Of a DNA stretch of 14,085 nucleotides, positions 1-7,389 are shown piece after piece. Source of the DNA: Bacillota bacterium (GTDB lineage: Bacteria > Bacillota_C > Negativicutes > JAEYSJ01). The translations under genes were made by a program, and so were the position numbers. Location of the stretch: the NCBI GenBank assembly GCA_023434855.1, contig JAEYSJ010000392.1:1-14085 (forward strand), read 5' to 3'. The notes beneath the pieces are model-generated. The model saw only the letters and a program-made list of their open reading frames with translations, had not been told where the DNA came from and made no database searches. The first letter of the stretch is position 1; each line of letters opens with the position of its first letter.

Positions 1-127
<127 letters not shown>

Positions 128-233
128 ATATGGGAGATTTGAGTATGATTGTCCCTTATGAGCGAGAGGTGGAAGTACAGAACGAATTTCATTACATATG
201 AATTAAACATTTCTTCCCTGGGAACGTCGATTG

Positions 234-345
234 TCATTTGGGATAGCCAGGCTTTAGCCTGCTGGTAATCGTCAGTTCAGCCAGAAGAAAGAGTGTTGCG
301 ACAATGTATCCTGCACCTTTTTTACCATAATGATGAAGGGCTTCA
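234..345 (-). pseudogene. Possible remnant of a membrane-protein C-terminus
   Basis: On the minus strand about 36 codons are open between a stop near 346 and the TGA at 234-236. They include a hydrophobic run, GYIVATLFLLAELT, followed by a basic tail ending in LKPGYPK. This could be the last membrane segment and tail of a transporter whose upstream part has been lost. No start or ribosome site was found. A frame this short can arise by chance, so the call is weak and the family unknown. Confidence 0.2.
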
Positions 346-381
346 CCAAGTCACATCCTCAGGTGCCATTTCTGCATAAAG

Positions 382-395
382 ACTAAAACTGGCCA
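382..395 (-). repeat. Inverted 14-base copy of the IS3-element end
   Basis: ACTAAAACTGGCCA here is the exact reverse complement of 103-116, which lies inside the terminal repeat of the IS at the window's left edge. The similarity does not extend to the outer TGTAGTGG part. It may be a truncated end left by a related element. Confidence 0.5.
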
Positions 396-419
396 TTCAA
401 ACAATCATCATTGTTGAAT
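395..419. repeat. Imperfect hairpin
   Basis: ATTCAA (395-400) and CAAT (402-405) pair with ATTG (410-413) and TTGAAT (414-419), leaving A401 bulged and a four-base loop. No T-run follows on either strand, so it is not called a terminator. It directly abuts the IS-end-like fragment. Confidence 0.4.
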
Positions 420-550
420 CAAAGTTAAACCCATATTAATTTCATGGCATTCCATTTTTATCATGTCCTACGCGTTTTCCTTTCCTTTGTGTCTTTTTTA
501 TATGTCAATTTTGATTATGATGACTTAACACTGAAGTATCCATCAGTAAC

Positions 551-564
551 CCTTCTAAAGAAGG
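551..564. promoter_or_regulatory. Small inverted repeat in the leader of the AhpD-like gene
   Basis: CCTTC-TAAA-GAAGG forms five-base arms around four bases. It lies 18-31 bases upstream of a TATAAA hexamer (582-587), about where a -35 element would be expected. That hexamer has no good -35 of its own. A regulator site is possible but not demonstrated. Confidence 0.25.
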
Positions 565-619
565 TGAGGCATATTTCATGATATAAATCAATCAAATAAC
601 ACTTTCTAAAGGAAAGCAA

Positions 620-1069
620 ATGAAACGTCCAAATTGGTTCCAGGTATCTGCAGAAGGCTCAAAAGCACTGGGAACGCTGCATCATTTCGCCACAACAGGA
701 ACAAATCTCCCGGAAGAGTTAATACATTTGGTTTTTTTAAGAGTCTCTCAGATTAATGGCTGCGCGCATTGTATTGATATTCACACCCGCGATCTTATGA
801 AGTGTGGCATGTCGGTAGAGAAAATAGTTCTGATTCCTGTATGGGAGGAGGCTACATATTTATTCTCGGATCTGGAGCAAGCGGCACTGGCATGGGCTGA
901 AGAAGTTACCCGAGTAAGTGAGACACATGCTTCGGATGAAGCGTATTCTGCCGCGCTTTCAGTATTTGGTGAAAAAGATTTGGTCGATTTGACCATCGTT
1001 ATTGCAACAATGAATGCACTTAATCGTATGGGCGTCAGCTTTCGAATGAAACCGCTGGCCAGGGCATAA
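620..1069 (+). CDS. AhpD-like / carboxymuconolactone decarboxylase family protein
   Basis: A 149-residue protein of the AhpD-like fold, the usual length for single-domain members. The signature is C48-x-x-C51 followed by H55 (GCAHCIDIH), the thiol pair and histidine of AhpD-type peroxidase/reductase proteins. Family members act as thiol-dependent antioxidants or, less often, as true decarboxylases; the CxxC favours a redox role. An AAAGGAAAG ribosome site lies just upstream of the ATG. The protein aligns nearly without gaps to the convergent product of 1325-1804 (same CxxC and His positions, similar ALNRM/AWNRL tail), so the two are paralogues. It stands alone, ends in a strong terminator at 1119, and faces the other operon tail to tail. 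Cytoplasmic: no signal peptide or membrane segment is seen. Substrate unknown. Confidence 0.88.
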   Translation: MKRPNWFQVSAEGSKALGTLHHFATTGTNLPEELIHLVFLRVSQINGCAHCIDIHTRDLMKCGMSVEKIVLIPVWEEATYLFSDLEQAALAWAEEVTRVSETHASDEAYSAALSVFGEKDLVDLTIVIATMNALNRMGVSFRMKPLARA

Positions 1070-1118
1070 ATTGCTATTCGTTATTTCTCGCGATGAGTTA
1101 TTTATACTCTCCAATAAA

Positions 1119-1154
1119 GAAACCGCCTGAATGAAGGCGGTTTCTTTTATTTTT
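1119..1154 (+). terminator. Rho-independent terminator of the AhpD-like gene
   Basis: GAAACCGCCT (1119-1128) pairs perfectly with AGGCGGTTTC (1135-1144) around a six-base loop. TTTTATTTTT follows at 1145-1154. The stem lies 50 bp after the stop of the plus-strand gene. Confidence 0.92.
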
Positions 1155-1283
1155 AACAGCAGGTCATGAAATATTCTGTTTTTAATATTCTTTTAAGTCC
1201 CTAAATATCACCTTCGTAAAGGTTAAAAACAGACGAGGAACACTCTTCGTCTGCCATTGTTAAATACAGGGACGCTTAGATTT

Positions 1284-1318
1284 AAAAAAATCCGCCAACA
1301 ACACATGTCGTTGGCGGA
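1284..1318 (-). terminator. Rho-independent terminator of the minus-strand GNAT-azoR-ahpD operon
   Basis: TCCGCCAAC (1291-1299) pairs with GTTGGCGGA (1310-1318) around a ten-base loop. Read on the minus strand it is followed by seven T (A-run 1284-1290). It lies immediately downstream of the stop at 1325. Confidence 0.9.
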
Positions 1319-1324
1319 CAGAGA

Positions 1325-1804
1325 TTAATGTAATTCAGCACGATCCAGGCCGTAAGCACTGTCCATACAGCCCGGCGCCATCTGGGACAGAATCTGCAGG
1401 CGATTCCAGGCGTTGATCACAGCGATGGTAAACGTTAACTCTGATACTTCTACTTCGGAGAAGTGTTCGCGCAACTCACCATAAAGCGCTTCGCTCACAC
1501 CATTCTCACCAATGCGGGTCAAAGCTTCAGTCAGTGCCAGCGCAGCTTTCTCCTTAGCGCTGAACAGTGGAGATTCCCGCCAGATTGCAACGTGATAAAG
1601 ACGTAATTCACGCTCTCCATGCATTTTTGCTTCTTTAACATGCATATCCAGACAAAACGCACAATGATTCAGCTGTGAGGCACGGATATCCACTAAGTGC
1701 TTAAGTTTTTTATCCAGCGAGATTTTTCCTAATGCCATAGAAGCATCGGCAAGTGTTTTAGCCAGTGCAGGAATGGTTTTAAAATGATTCACACGTGACG
1801 ACAT
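1325..1804 (-). CDS. AhpD-like / carboxymuconolactone decarboxylase family protein
   Basis: A 159-residue AhpD-fold protein with the pair C48-x-x-C51 and H55 (HCAFCLDMH), at exactly the same positions as in the convergent paralogue at 620. Conserved surroundings are IRASQLN before the cysteines and AVINAWNRL near the end. The presence of both cysteines suggests an alkylhydroperoxidase-like, thiol-dependent antioxidant rather than a decarboxylase. An AGAGGA ribosome site lies seven bases before the ATG. It is the last gene of a three-gene operon, 15 bp after the azoreductase, and is closed by the terminator at 1284-1318. Together with a flavin reductase and an acetyltransferase it suggests protection against reactive organics. 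The electron donor and substrate cannot be read from the sequence. Confidence 0.9.
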   Translation of the reverse strand: MSSRVNHFKTIPALAKTLADASMALGKISLDKKLKHLVDIRASQLNHCAFCLDMHVKEAKMHGERELRLYHVAIWRESPLFSAKEKAALALTEALTRIGENGVSEALYGELREHFSEVEVSELTFTIAVINAWNRLQILSQMAPGCMDSAYGLDRAELH

Positions 1805-1819
1805 ATTGTAATCCTCTTT

Positions 1820-2425
1820 TTAAAATAAACGCTCAATGGTTTGCAGCGCATGAGGTAACGCTGTAGTACGAGCGACGGGGTCATGCGTGCCGTCTACCCG
1901 AATAAATTGCACGTCGGTAATGCCAATATATTCAAGCGCTACGCGAATGTAGGGCGTGAACTGGTCATCTGCTACAAATGGACCGTGGGCAAATACGCTG
2001 CCGCTGGCGACAACGCAATACACTTTTTTGCCGCTGACTAGCCCTATTTTTTTGCCCTCTGGCGTAAAGGCGAAAGTTCGTCCGGCGCGGGTTATATGAT
2101 CGAACCAGGCCTTCAGCACGGAAGGCAGGCCGAGGTTCCACATCGGTGATGAGATAACCAGTGTGTCACAATCAAAAAGCTGATCTACCAGTTGTTCCGA
2201 AGTCTTAATAGCGGTGAGCTGAGCTTCACTGCGTAGGTCTGGTGGGGTAAAAAAACCAGCAATTGTAAATGCATCAAGATGTGGTAGCGGCCGTTGAGCC
2301 AGGTCCAGAACTGATTCTTCAAGCCCGGCATGATGCGCGCGTAATTTTTCTACCAGGCGTTCAGACGCCGCGCGGGATGCCGATCCTGATAAATCCGGAC
2401 TGACTTTAATGTGAAGCAGTTTCAT
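1820..2425 (-). CDS. azoR: FMN-dependent NADH-azoreductase
   Basis: A flavodoxin-fold oxidoreductase of 201 residues, the length of Escherichia coli AzoR. The N-terminal strand and phosphate loop (SPDLSGSASR, residues 9-18) should hold the FMN phosphate. SSPMWNLGLPSVLKAW (92-107) is the family signature contacting the isoalloxazine ring, followed by DHITRAGRTF. AzoR-type enzymes reduce quinones and azo or nitro compounds by two-electron steps from NAD(P)H, and are linked to resistance to thiol-reactive electrophiles. Cytoplasmic. A GAGGA ribosome site overlaps the TGA of the upstream acetyltransferase gene (11 bp intergenic), so translation may be coupled. It is probably one of several azoR-like copies in the host; orthology to the chromosomal azoR is not claimed. 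Confidence 0.9.
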   Translation of the reverse strand: MKLLHIKVSPDLSGSASRAASERLVEKLRAHHAGLEESVLDLAQRPLPHLDAFTIAGFFTPPDLRSEAQLTAIKTSEQLVDQLFDCDTLVISSPMWNLGLPSVLKAWFDHITRAGRTFAFTPEGKKIGLVSGKKVYCVVASGSVFAHGPFVADDQFTPYIRVALEYIGITDVQFIRVDGTHDPVARTTALPHALQTIERLF

Positions 2426-2436
2426 CTTTTTTTTCC

Positions 2437-2862
2437 TCAGGTGAGATCGCGATAAAAGTGCAGGCCGAGGGCGGTGTATCCGACACGCTGATAAAATGTC
2501 TGGGCTCCTGAATTACTAATGGCGGTATCAAGGACCATCTGACCACAACCGTATTCACGTGCGATTACCGCTAAGTGATTCAACAGCGTTGCACCCATCC
2601 CCTGACCGCGAGCCTCGCTCACTGTTACCAGATCGTCGACGTAACAGAATTGCCCGTGAATAAAATTTTCGAGCAGTCGATAACCGGCCAGCGCTATTGG
2701 TTTGCCATCCTGCTCCAGTCCTGCAAGCCGATAGCCTTGCGCCTGCTGGCGCTGTACCTGTGCGATAAATTGTTTCTCATTCGTCAGTTTGCTGCGTAGT
2801 TCCCGCATCAGCGCAAAGCAATGGGCAAGGTCAGTAGCGGTGTCGTAATGTTCAATCTTCAT
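2437..2862 (-). CDS. GNAT-family N-acetyltransferase
   Basis: A 141-residue single-domain acetyltransferase. YVDDLVTVSEARGQGMGATLL (from residue 74) is motif A: the strand followed by R85-G-Q-G-M-G90, which binds the acetyl-CoA pyrophosphate. The C-terminal AQTFYQRVGYTALGLHFYR is the usual motif B region. Members acetylate amines of small molecules or proteins; the acceptor is unknown. A GAGG site five to six bases before the ATG supports the start. It is the first gene of the minus-strand operon and is transcribed divergently from the MocR-type regulator, the arrangement in which MocR proteins usually control the neighbouring operon. Its link to AzoR and AhpD suggests modification of a toxic amine, for example one released by azo or nitro reduction; this is inference only. 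Confidence 0.87.
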   Translation of the reverse strand: MKIEHYDTATDLAHCFALMRELRSKLTNEKQFIAQVQRQQAQGYRLAGLEQDGKPIALAGYRLLENFIHGQFCYVDDLVTVSEARGQGMGATLLNHLAVIAREYGCGQMVLDTAISNSGAQTFYQRVGYTALGLHFYRDLT

Positions 2863-2971
2863 GACGCCTCATATTGAGTGGCTTAGTTAATAGCCATATC
2901 TTAATCTTGTATGTCTGGTTAAAAAGGGCCATTATTTTACTTAATTGGTAGGACATCTAAGGGTGCATTTA
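2863..2971. promoter_or_regulatory. Divergent control region between GNAT operon and MocR regulator
   Basis: This 109-bp gap must hold both promoters. ATGTC (2911-2915) is repeated in inverted orientation as GACAT (2952-2956), each near a TGGT element, and could be regulator half-sites. A weak plus-strand promoter, TTGTAT (2907-2912) with 17 bp to CATTAT (2930-2935), falls between them. No strong sigma-70 promoter is seen for the minus strand, as would suit an activated operon. The elements are suggestive, not proven. Confidence 0.4.
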
Positions 2972-4351
2972 ATGGGGTACAAAGAGATTTATGCCCGCTA
3001 TCGTCAGCAGATTCAGGACGGTCTTCTGAAACCGGGAGCGCGCGTTCCCTCGATTCGTTCGCTAGCAAGCGAGTTGCAGGTAGCGCGAAAAACGGTAGAA
3101 ACCGCGTATGAAATTCTTACTGGAGAAGGCTATTTTGTGAGTCTGGGGGCAAAGGGGACCTATATAAATCCGGAGCTCAGGCTAACTTCAACGGTCAGCG
3201 CAGACAACGCAGTATCGTCTTGTTCACTTAACACACAGATTACTGAAAGGAAGGGTGATCTGAGGCTCGGAATCCCTGCCCTGGATGAATTTCCCCATAA
3301 AAAATGGTTACTAATATCGGGAAAAGCGGCGCGAAGTCTTCGTCCGGAAGAAATGCTCATGCCCCCGGTAATGGGCTTTCAGCCGCTACGTGAGGCCATT
3401 TCAAGTTATCTCAATATTTCAAGAGGACTGAATTGCCGACCGGAGCAAATCTTTGTTACCAGTGGCTATCGGGCCAACTTACGGTTAATTCTGTCGGTAC
3501 TTGCTCAGCCTGACGATAAAGTGCTGTTTGAAGATCCTGGCTACTTTTATGGTCAGCAATTATTGAAGCGAATGGCATCCAATCTGCACTATATACCTGT
3601 TGATCGGCAGGGCATGGATGTTGATTTTCTTCAGCGCTATCACAATGATGCACGCTTCGCTATCGTTACACCTACTCATCAAAGTCCGCTCGCAGTTAGC
3701 CTTTCATTACCGCGTAAGCATCAGCTGCTGGCCTGGGCACAGCAAAACAGTAGCTGGATAATCGAAGATGATTACGACGGAGAGTTTCATTACACACGAA
3801 AAGTAATCCCGGCGTTGAAAAGCCTCGATATGCATGACCGGGTTATTTATACCGGTACGTTTAGTAAAACGATAATGCCAGCTATGCGTATCGGCTATAT
3901 GGTAATACCACAGGAGACGGTAGCCCGTTTCAGTGAACTGGGCGAAATCCTTGAAACGGGTCTGCCATTACTACCGCAAAAAATCCTTGCACAATTCCTT
4001 AGCGAAGGGCACTTCTACCGGCATATAAAAAAGATGCGCTTACTCTACCAGCAGCGGCGTCGCATGATGCTTGAGGCAATTGAAACGAGCTTTCCTGGGT
4101 TATTTGAATTTGAGCTTACAGATGGCGGGATGCATATTGTTGCCTTCCTGCAACGAGGCATTGAAGATACTGCATTAGCTGCATTATGGATAGAGCACGA
4201 GCTTTACGTCCGGCCACTCTCGAGCTGGTATGCGCAGACACAAAAACGTTATGGATTAGTCATTGGATACACCAATATTCGGTCAACCGAAGAGGCGCAG
4301 AAAATTTTGCAGCGGGTTAAGGAAAAAACACTGGCGCTTATGCAGCATTAA
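2972..4351 (+). CDS. MocR/PdxR-type transcriptional regulator (GntR HTH fused to aminotransferase-like domain)
   Basis: A two-domain regulator. A GntR winged helix (about residues 1-70, with PGARVPSIRSLASEL and VARKTVETAYEIL) is followed by a fold-type I aminotransferase-like domain. PLP-binding residues are present: DDYDGEF around residues 266-271 and the Schiff-base lysine in TGTFSKT (about residue 299). It probably senses PLP or a PLP adduct rather than catalysing a transamination. The ATG at 2972 was chosen because AAGGG lies eight bases upstream; a TTG at 2945 or GTG at 2963 would add nine or three residues. It is transcribed divergently from the GNAT-azoR-ahpD operon, which is its likely target. 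At 459 residues it is of normal family length. The inducing ligand is unknown. Confidence 0.9.
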   Translation: MGYKEIYARYRQQIQDGLLKPGARVPSIRSLASELQVARKTVETAYEILTGEGYFVSLGAKGTYINPELRLTSTVSADNAVSSCSLNTQITERKGDLRLGIPALDEFPHKKWLLISGKAARSLRPEEMLMPPVMGFQPLREAISSYLNISRGLNCRPEQIFVTSGYRANLRLILSVLAQPDDKVLFEDPGYFYGQQLLKRMASNLHYIPVDRQGMDVDFLQRYHNDARFAIVTPTHQSPLAVSLSLPRKHQLLAWAQQNSSWIIEDDYDGEFHYTRKVIPALKSLDMHDRVIYTGTFSKTIMPAMRIGYMVIPQETVARFSELGEILETGLPLLPQKILAQFLSEGHFYRHIKKMRLLYQQRRRMMLEAIETSFPGLFEFELTDGGMHIVAFLQRGIEDTALAALWIEHELYVRPLSSWYAQTQKRYGLVIGYTNIRSTEEAQKILQRVKEKTLALMQH

Positions 4352-4413
4352 GTTTTTTGTTAGCCAGGCTTGAAGACTAACCTCTTGTTTAGCCTTAACG
4401 TTGCCAGATAAAA

Positions 4414-4457
4414 ATATTTAGTCGATCACTCTCTGTATATGAAGGTCGACTAAATAT
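4414..4457. repeat. Perfect 12-base inverted repeat with 20-base spacer
   Basis: ATATTTAGTCGA (4414-4425) and TCGACTAAATAT (4446-4457) are exact reverse complements. No T-run follows, so it does not look like a terminator for the regulator ending at 4351. It could be a protein-binding site, an RNA hairpin or the scar of a mobile element. The right arm overlaps the ATG of a 39-codon frame. Confidence 0.7.
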
Positions 4458-4575
4458 GATCGCGATGGTGCATGCGTTGTTGCAACAGGGACTTAGCCTG
4501 GTATCGGTGCCATTTATCTCCTACAGAATATTACGTCAAGATAACGGGATAATCGTTTTCAGGCCCGGCATTTAA
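4456..4575 (+). CDS. Small ORF of 39 codons, unknown; may not be a gene
   Basis: An ATG at 4456 opens 39 codons ending at TAA 4573-4575. GAAGG lies ten bases upstream, a rather long spacing. The product begins MIAMVHALLQQGLSLVSVPF and ends in a hydrophobic stretch and FRPGI. I do not recognise it. It could be the C-terminal remnant of a larger protein or a chance frame in the gap between the converging regulator and efflux genes. Its start sits in the right arm of the 12-base inverted repeat. Confidence 0.2.
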   Translation: MIAMVHALLQQGLSLVSVPFISYRILRQDNGIIVFRPGI

Positions 4576-4608
4576 AAATAGAGCGTTTTTTTGAGAATAT
4601 CGGGGACA

Positions 4609-5637
4609 TTAGCGGATCTCAATTTCAGGAACGGCTGACATCCCGACGCGCAATAATTTTGCATCGGGTTGATTACCATCCAACACTATTTTCACCGGTA
4701 AACGCTGAACGACTTTAGTAAAGTTACCCGTTGCATTGTCTGGCTGGATGGCAGAAAACGTTGCGCCGGTTGCAGGAGCGATACTATCGACATGTCCAGT
4801 AAACTTTTTGCCAGGCATGGCATCAATTTTAATTAAAACCTTCTGTCCCTGCTGAACATTTGCCAGCTGCGTTTCAAGATAATTGGCAGTGATGTAAGTT
4901 TGATGCAGCGGAACCACAGCCAACAGACGTGTCCCCGCATTAACGTAGGCACCGAGGCGCACCGAACGCTGGCCTACCATCCCATCGACTGGTGCAACAA
5001 TACGCGTATAAGAAAGATTAAGCCTCGCCTGACTGACTTTTGCCTGCGCGACTGCAACATCGGCTTCCGCCTGACGTAATGCAGCCCTCAACACGCCTAC
5101 CTGTTTTTCTGCTGAGGTCAGAGCAGCTTCGTTCTGACGAACGACTGCGGATGCAGAACGCTGCGTTGAATGGGCTTTTTGTTGATCGTCCGCAGCGACA
5201 GTACCTCTTTGATAAAGCTTGTTAAAACGTTCGGCGTTCTGACTGGCGTACTGTGCCGATGCCTGACTCGCTAAAAGGGTCGCTTTTGTCTGAGCAATAA
5301 TGGATTGTTGCTGCTCCAGTTGTGCAAGGCTGCTCAGGTGTTTTGCTTCACTAAGCTGCAAATTAGCTTGCGCCATTTCAAGCGCTATTTTGTAGTCACG
5401 GTCATCCAGCGTGGCCAGTGTTTGTCCTGCTTTAACGCTTTGGTTATCCGAGACATAGATATTTTTGATATAACCCGATACTTTTGGTGCTACCAGTGTG
5501 TAATCCGCATTCACATAGGCATCATTGGTACGGGTATCATTATTCAGCATTGTCGACCAGACGAAAACTATCATCGTCAACATCAGGATTAATAATCCGC
5601 TGAGCAGAATCGTTCTTCTCGATACAGAAAATTTCAT
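4609..5637 (-). CDS. EmrA-type membrane fusion (HlyD-family) efflux adaptor
   Basis: A 342-residue periplasmic adaptor with one N-terminal membrane anchor (about residues 9-29). TNDAYVNADYTLVAPKVSGYI is the EmrA/HlyD signature at the start of the first half of the lipoyl domain. A long alpha-helical hairpin rich in A, Q and S (about 85-200) follows. The second lipoyl half (ARLNLSYTRIVAPVDGMVG) and a beta-barrel region come after. It should connect the inner-membrane pump EmrB to an outer-membrane channel of TolC type. It is somewhat shorter than the roughly 390 residues of E. coli EmrA. An AGGTGG site lies close to the ATG, 10 bp after the pump gene, so the two are one operon. The order pump-then-adaptor is the reverse of E. 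coli emrAB. Confidence 0.9.
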   Translation of the reverse strand: MKFSVSRRTILLSGLLILMLTMIVFVWSTMLNNDTRTNDAYVNADYTLVAPKVSGYIKNIYVSDNQSVKAGQTLATLDDRDYKIALEMAQANLQLSEAKHLSSLAQLEQQQSIIAQTKATLLASQASAQYASQNAERFNKLYQRGTVAADDQQKAHSTQRSASAVVRQNEAALTSAEKQVGVLRAALRQAEADVAVAQAKVSQARLNLSYTRIVAPVDGMVGQRSVRLGAYVNAGTRLLAVVPLHQTYITANYLETQLANVQQGQKVLIKIDAMPGKKFTGHVDSIAPATGATFSAIQPDNATGNFTKVVQRLPVKIVLDGNQPDAKLLRVGMSAVPEIEIR

Positions 5638-5647
5638 TTAACCACCT

Positions 5648-7240
5648 CTATTTTGTCATGACAGGTTGAAAACGTGTTTGGGGCGGCCAGACACGTTTTG
5701 GCAGCCAGACAGTGAGTAATAACAGCAGGACGGCAAAGCCAGTCATCAGCAGATAGCTGTCGCCCAGACTCAGAACAATTGCCTGATGTTTTAATAAGGT
5801 GATAAATCCAGCGATGTTCTCGGTGTTGCTGATGCTGCCGTCGTGTAATAAAGGGATGTTACTGCTGGCCTGCTCACTGACCGGTGTCGATATCAACCAT
5901 GGGCGGTTGGCTACGTTATTGACCAGAACATTAGAATGAAATTGTTCTCTGTGGTTTATAAACCATTCCACTAAAACGCCAGCAGCGATGCCTGAAAAAC
6001 CCCGTACGGTATTGAACATAGCAGAGGCATAATGTCCTTCCGGGGGAGCCACAACGCTGGTTGCGCTCATAAGCAACGGTAAAATAATTGACGGTAATCC
6101 AATCGCCTGCAGAACCTGTATGGCCCAGAAATTCTGGCGTGCCCAGTCGCTGGTTATCTGCATACCCATCAGGCTGGCGAAAATCATCAGAGCAATCCCG
6201 AAAGCTATCAGCCAGCGACAATCAACCCAGCGCAGACTAAGCAGTGCGGCAACAAGTGGGGTAATAATTAACTGCGGGAGCCCAATGGTCAAAGCCAGCG
6301 GCGCAAATTGTGCTGTTCGAAAGCCCTCTACTTTGCCAAAGAAATTGGACGGCAAAGCCGAGCCAGCCAGCGCCAGTACCAATACTACAGCGAGCGCCAT
6401 CAGGCCATATGAAAAGTTACTTCTCTCCAGCATCTGTAATTTGAACAAAGGAAGGGGATGAAACCATTCATTAATCAGAAAAATCGCCAGGCAGACGATG
6501 GCGGTGGATAACAGTCCATTAAATAACGGCGATTCAAACCAGTCCATACGCCCACCCTGAGTGATGGCGATTATTAAAAACGCCATACCAGAACAGCCGG
6601 TAAGCATACCGAACAGGTCGATCTGTTTGAATCGGTCGAGGTGAATCGGGTCCTGCGGCAAACCCCAGCCAATAAATAGTATCGAAATCAAAATGGCGGG
6701 GACCACTTGCCAGAACATGAACATCCAGCTCACATCATCTGTCCAGAATGCGGCCAGTGAAGGGGCCACATTTGGACCAAAAGTCGCAGTCAGAGCATAA
6801 GCTCCAAGTCCATAAAGTTTTAACGATGGTGGCAGAAAACGTAGCGCCACCGTCATGAGTAAGGGAGGGAGTGCGCCGCTAAACAGGCCCTGTATCGTTC
6901 GCAAGAGAATAAACAACGGCGCATTCGGCAGTAAGGGTAAAAGTATGCCGCAAACCATAAAACCGCCAGCGCAAGCAAGCGCGAATTTACGCAGCGAAAA
7001 AGTCACAGCAAACCATGGTGCGATCATCATCGCCACTACTTCCGCAGCCTGGTAGGCAGATGTGAACCAACTGGCTTGATCATAATTCACGCCAATTCCG
7101 GCACGCACATCCGCAAGCGCTATATCTATAACCCGACCATTGAGTCCGGAGGTCAAGGCTGCAATCAGTACACCCACAAAACCCATTGCAAGGCGCCAGG
7201 TAAAGGGGGGCGAGGGTTGGGTAGAACGCTGTGCATTCAT
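5648..7240 (-). CDS. EmrB-type multidrug efflux transporter (MFS, DHA2 family)
   Basis: A 530-residue inner-membrane protein whose length and hydrophobic segments fit the 14-helix DHA2 (EmrB/QacA) group of drug:H+ antiporters. TM1 ends in LNGRVIDIALADVR, where DHA2 pumps have their conserved acidic motif. SYQ-like SAYQAAEVVAMMIAPW and the following SLRKFAL loop match motif A surroundings. The last helix ends near VWLPKRVW. The start at ATG 7240 gives a GAGAA site about six bases upstream; a TTG at 7270 would add ten residues without a ribosome site. It is expressed from the promoter at 7297-7325 with the adaptor gene, and is divergent from an IclR-type regulator, whereas E. coli emrAB is controlled by the MarR-type EmrR. 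Substrates unknown. Confidence 0.9.
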   Translation of the reverse strand: MNAQRSTQPSPPFTWRLAMGFVGVLIAALTSGLNGRVIDIALADVRAGIGVNYDQASWFTSAYQAAEVVAMMIAPWFAVTFSLRKFALACAGGFMVCGILLPLLPNAPLFILLRTIQGLFSGALPPLLMTVALRFLPPSLKLYGLGAYALTATFGPNVAPSLAAFWTDDVSWMFMFWQVVPAILISILFIGWGLPQDPIHLDRFKQIDLFGMLTGCSGMAFLIIAITQGGRMDWFESPLFNGLLSTAIVCLAIFLINEWFHPLPLFKLQMLERSNFSYGLMALAVVLVLALAGSALPSNFFGKVEGFRTAQFAPLALTIGLPQLIITPLVAALLSLRWVDCRWLIAFGIALMIFASLMGMQITSDWARQNFWAIQVLQAIGLPSIILPLLMSATSVVAPPEGHYASAMFNTVRGFSGIAAGVLVEWFINHREQFHSNVLVNNVANRPWLISTPVSEQASSNIPLLHDGSISNTENIAGFITLLKHQAIVLSLGDSYLLMTGFAVLLLLLTVWLPKRVWPPQTRFQPVMTK

Positions 7241-7265
7241 ACAAAGTTCTCGTGCATTAAATCGA

Positions 7266-7327
7266 TACAATGTACCGCATTATGATACATTGTGGCATCT
7301 TACATTGTGGTAGCGTCCATTGCAATG
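7266..7327. promoter_or_regulatory. Cluster of TACATTGT operator-like repeats
   Basis: TACATTGTGG occurs twice as an exact direct repeat at 7286-7295 and 7301-7310, 15 bp apart. A third, weaker copy (TCCATTGCAA, 7316-7325) keeps the same period and contains the palindrome CATTGCAATG (7318-7327). TACAATGTA at 7266-7274 is an inverted copy. The cluster covers the -10, -35 and probable start of the efflux promoter and overlaps the regulator's own promoter. It is the likely binding array of the IclR-type regulator at 7390. Confidence 0.7.
7297..7325 (-). promoter_or_regulatory. Predicted sigma-70 promoter of the efflux operon
   Basis: Read on the minus strand: TTGCAA (7320-7325), a 17-bp spacer, then TAAGAT (7297-7302). 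Spacing is optimal and both hexamers are close to consensus. The leader to the ATG at 7240 is about 50 bases. Confidence 0.65.
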
Positions 7328-7334
7328 TGATAAT
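7326..7334 (+). promoter_or_regulatory. Predicted extended -10 promoter of the IclR-type regulator
   Basis: TG-T-GATAAT is an extended -10 element at 7326-7334. The only -35 candidate (TTGTGG, 7305-7310, 18 bp upstream) is weak and coincides with an operator repeat, which suits autoregulation. Confidence 0.5.
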
Positions 7335-7389
7335 TAATAGATGAACTGAGGTAACAGGCTGTCCGTCACCGGAAAATAAGGAGCTCTAT

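Larger units (their letters stand above)
128..619. other. 492-bp region without a convincing gene
   Basis: No open frame with a plausible start and ribosome site covers this stretch. It holds an IS-end-like fragment (382-395), an imperfect hairpin (395-419), a possible eroded minus-strand coding remnant (234-345) and the leader of the gene at 620. The leader is AT-rich. It has a TATAAA hexamer at 582-587 without a good -35 and a small inverted repeat, CCTTC-TAAA-GAAGG, at 551-564. The region looks like a junction scarred by insertion and deletion. Confidence 0.5.

Noticed and set aside
4352..4390. GTTAG...CTAAC as a terminator for the MocR-type gene
   Set aside because: The stem is only five bases with a 12-base loop and no T-run in the right place.
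6120..6461. 113-codon plus-strand frame inside the efflux pump gene
   Set aside because: It is antisense to a well-supported membrane protein gene and rich in S, A and I without a domain.
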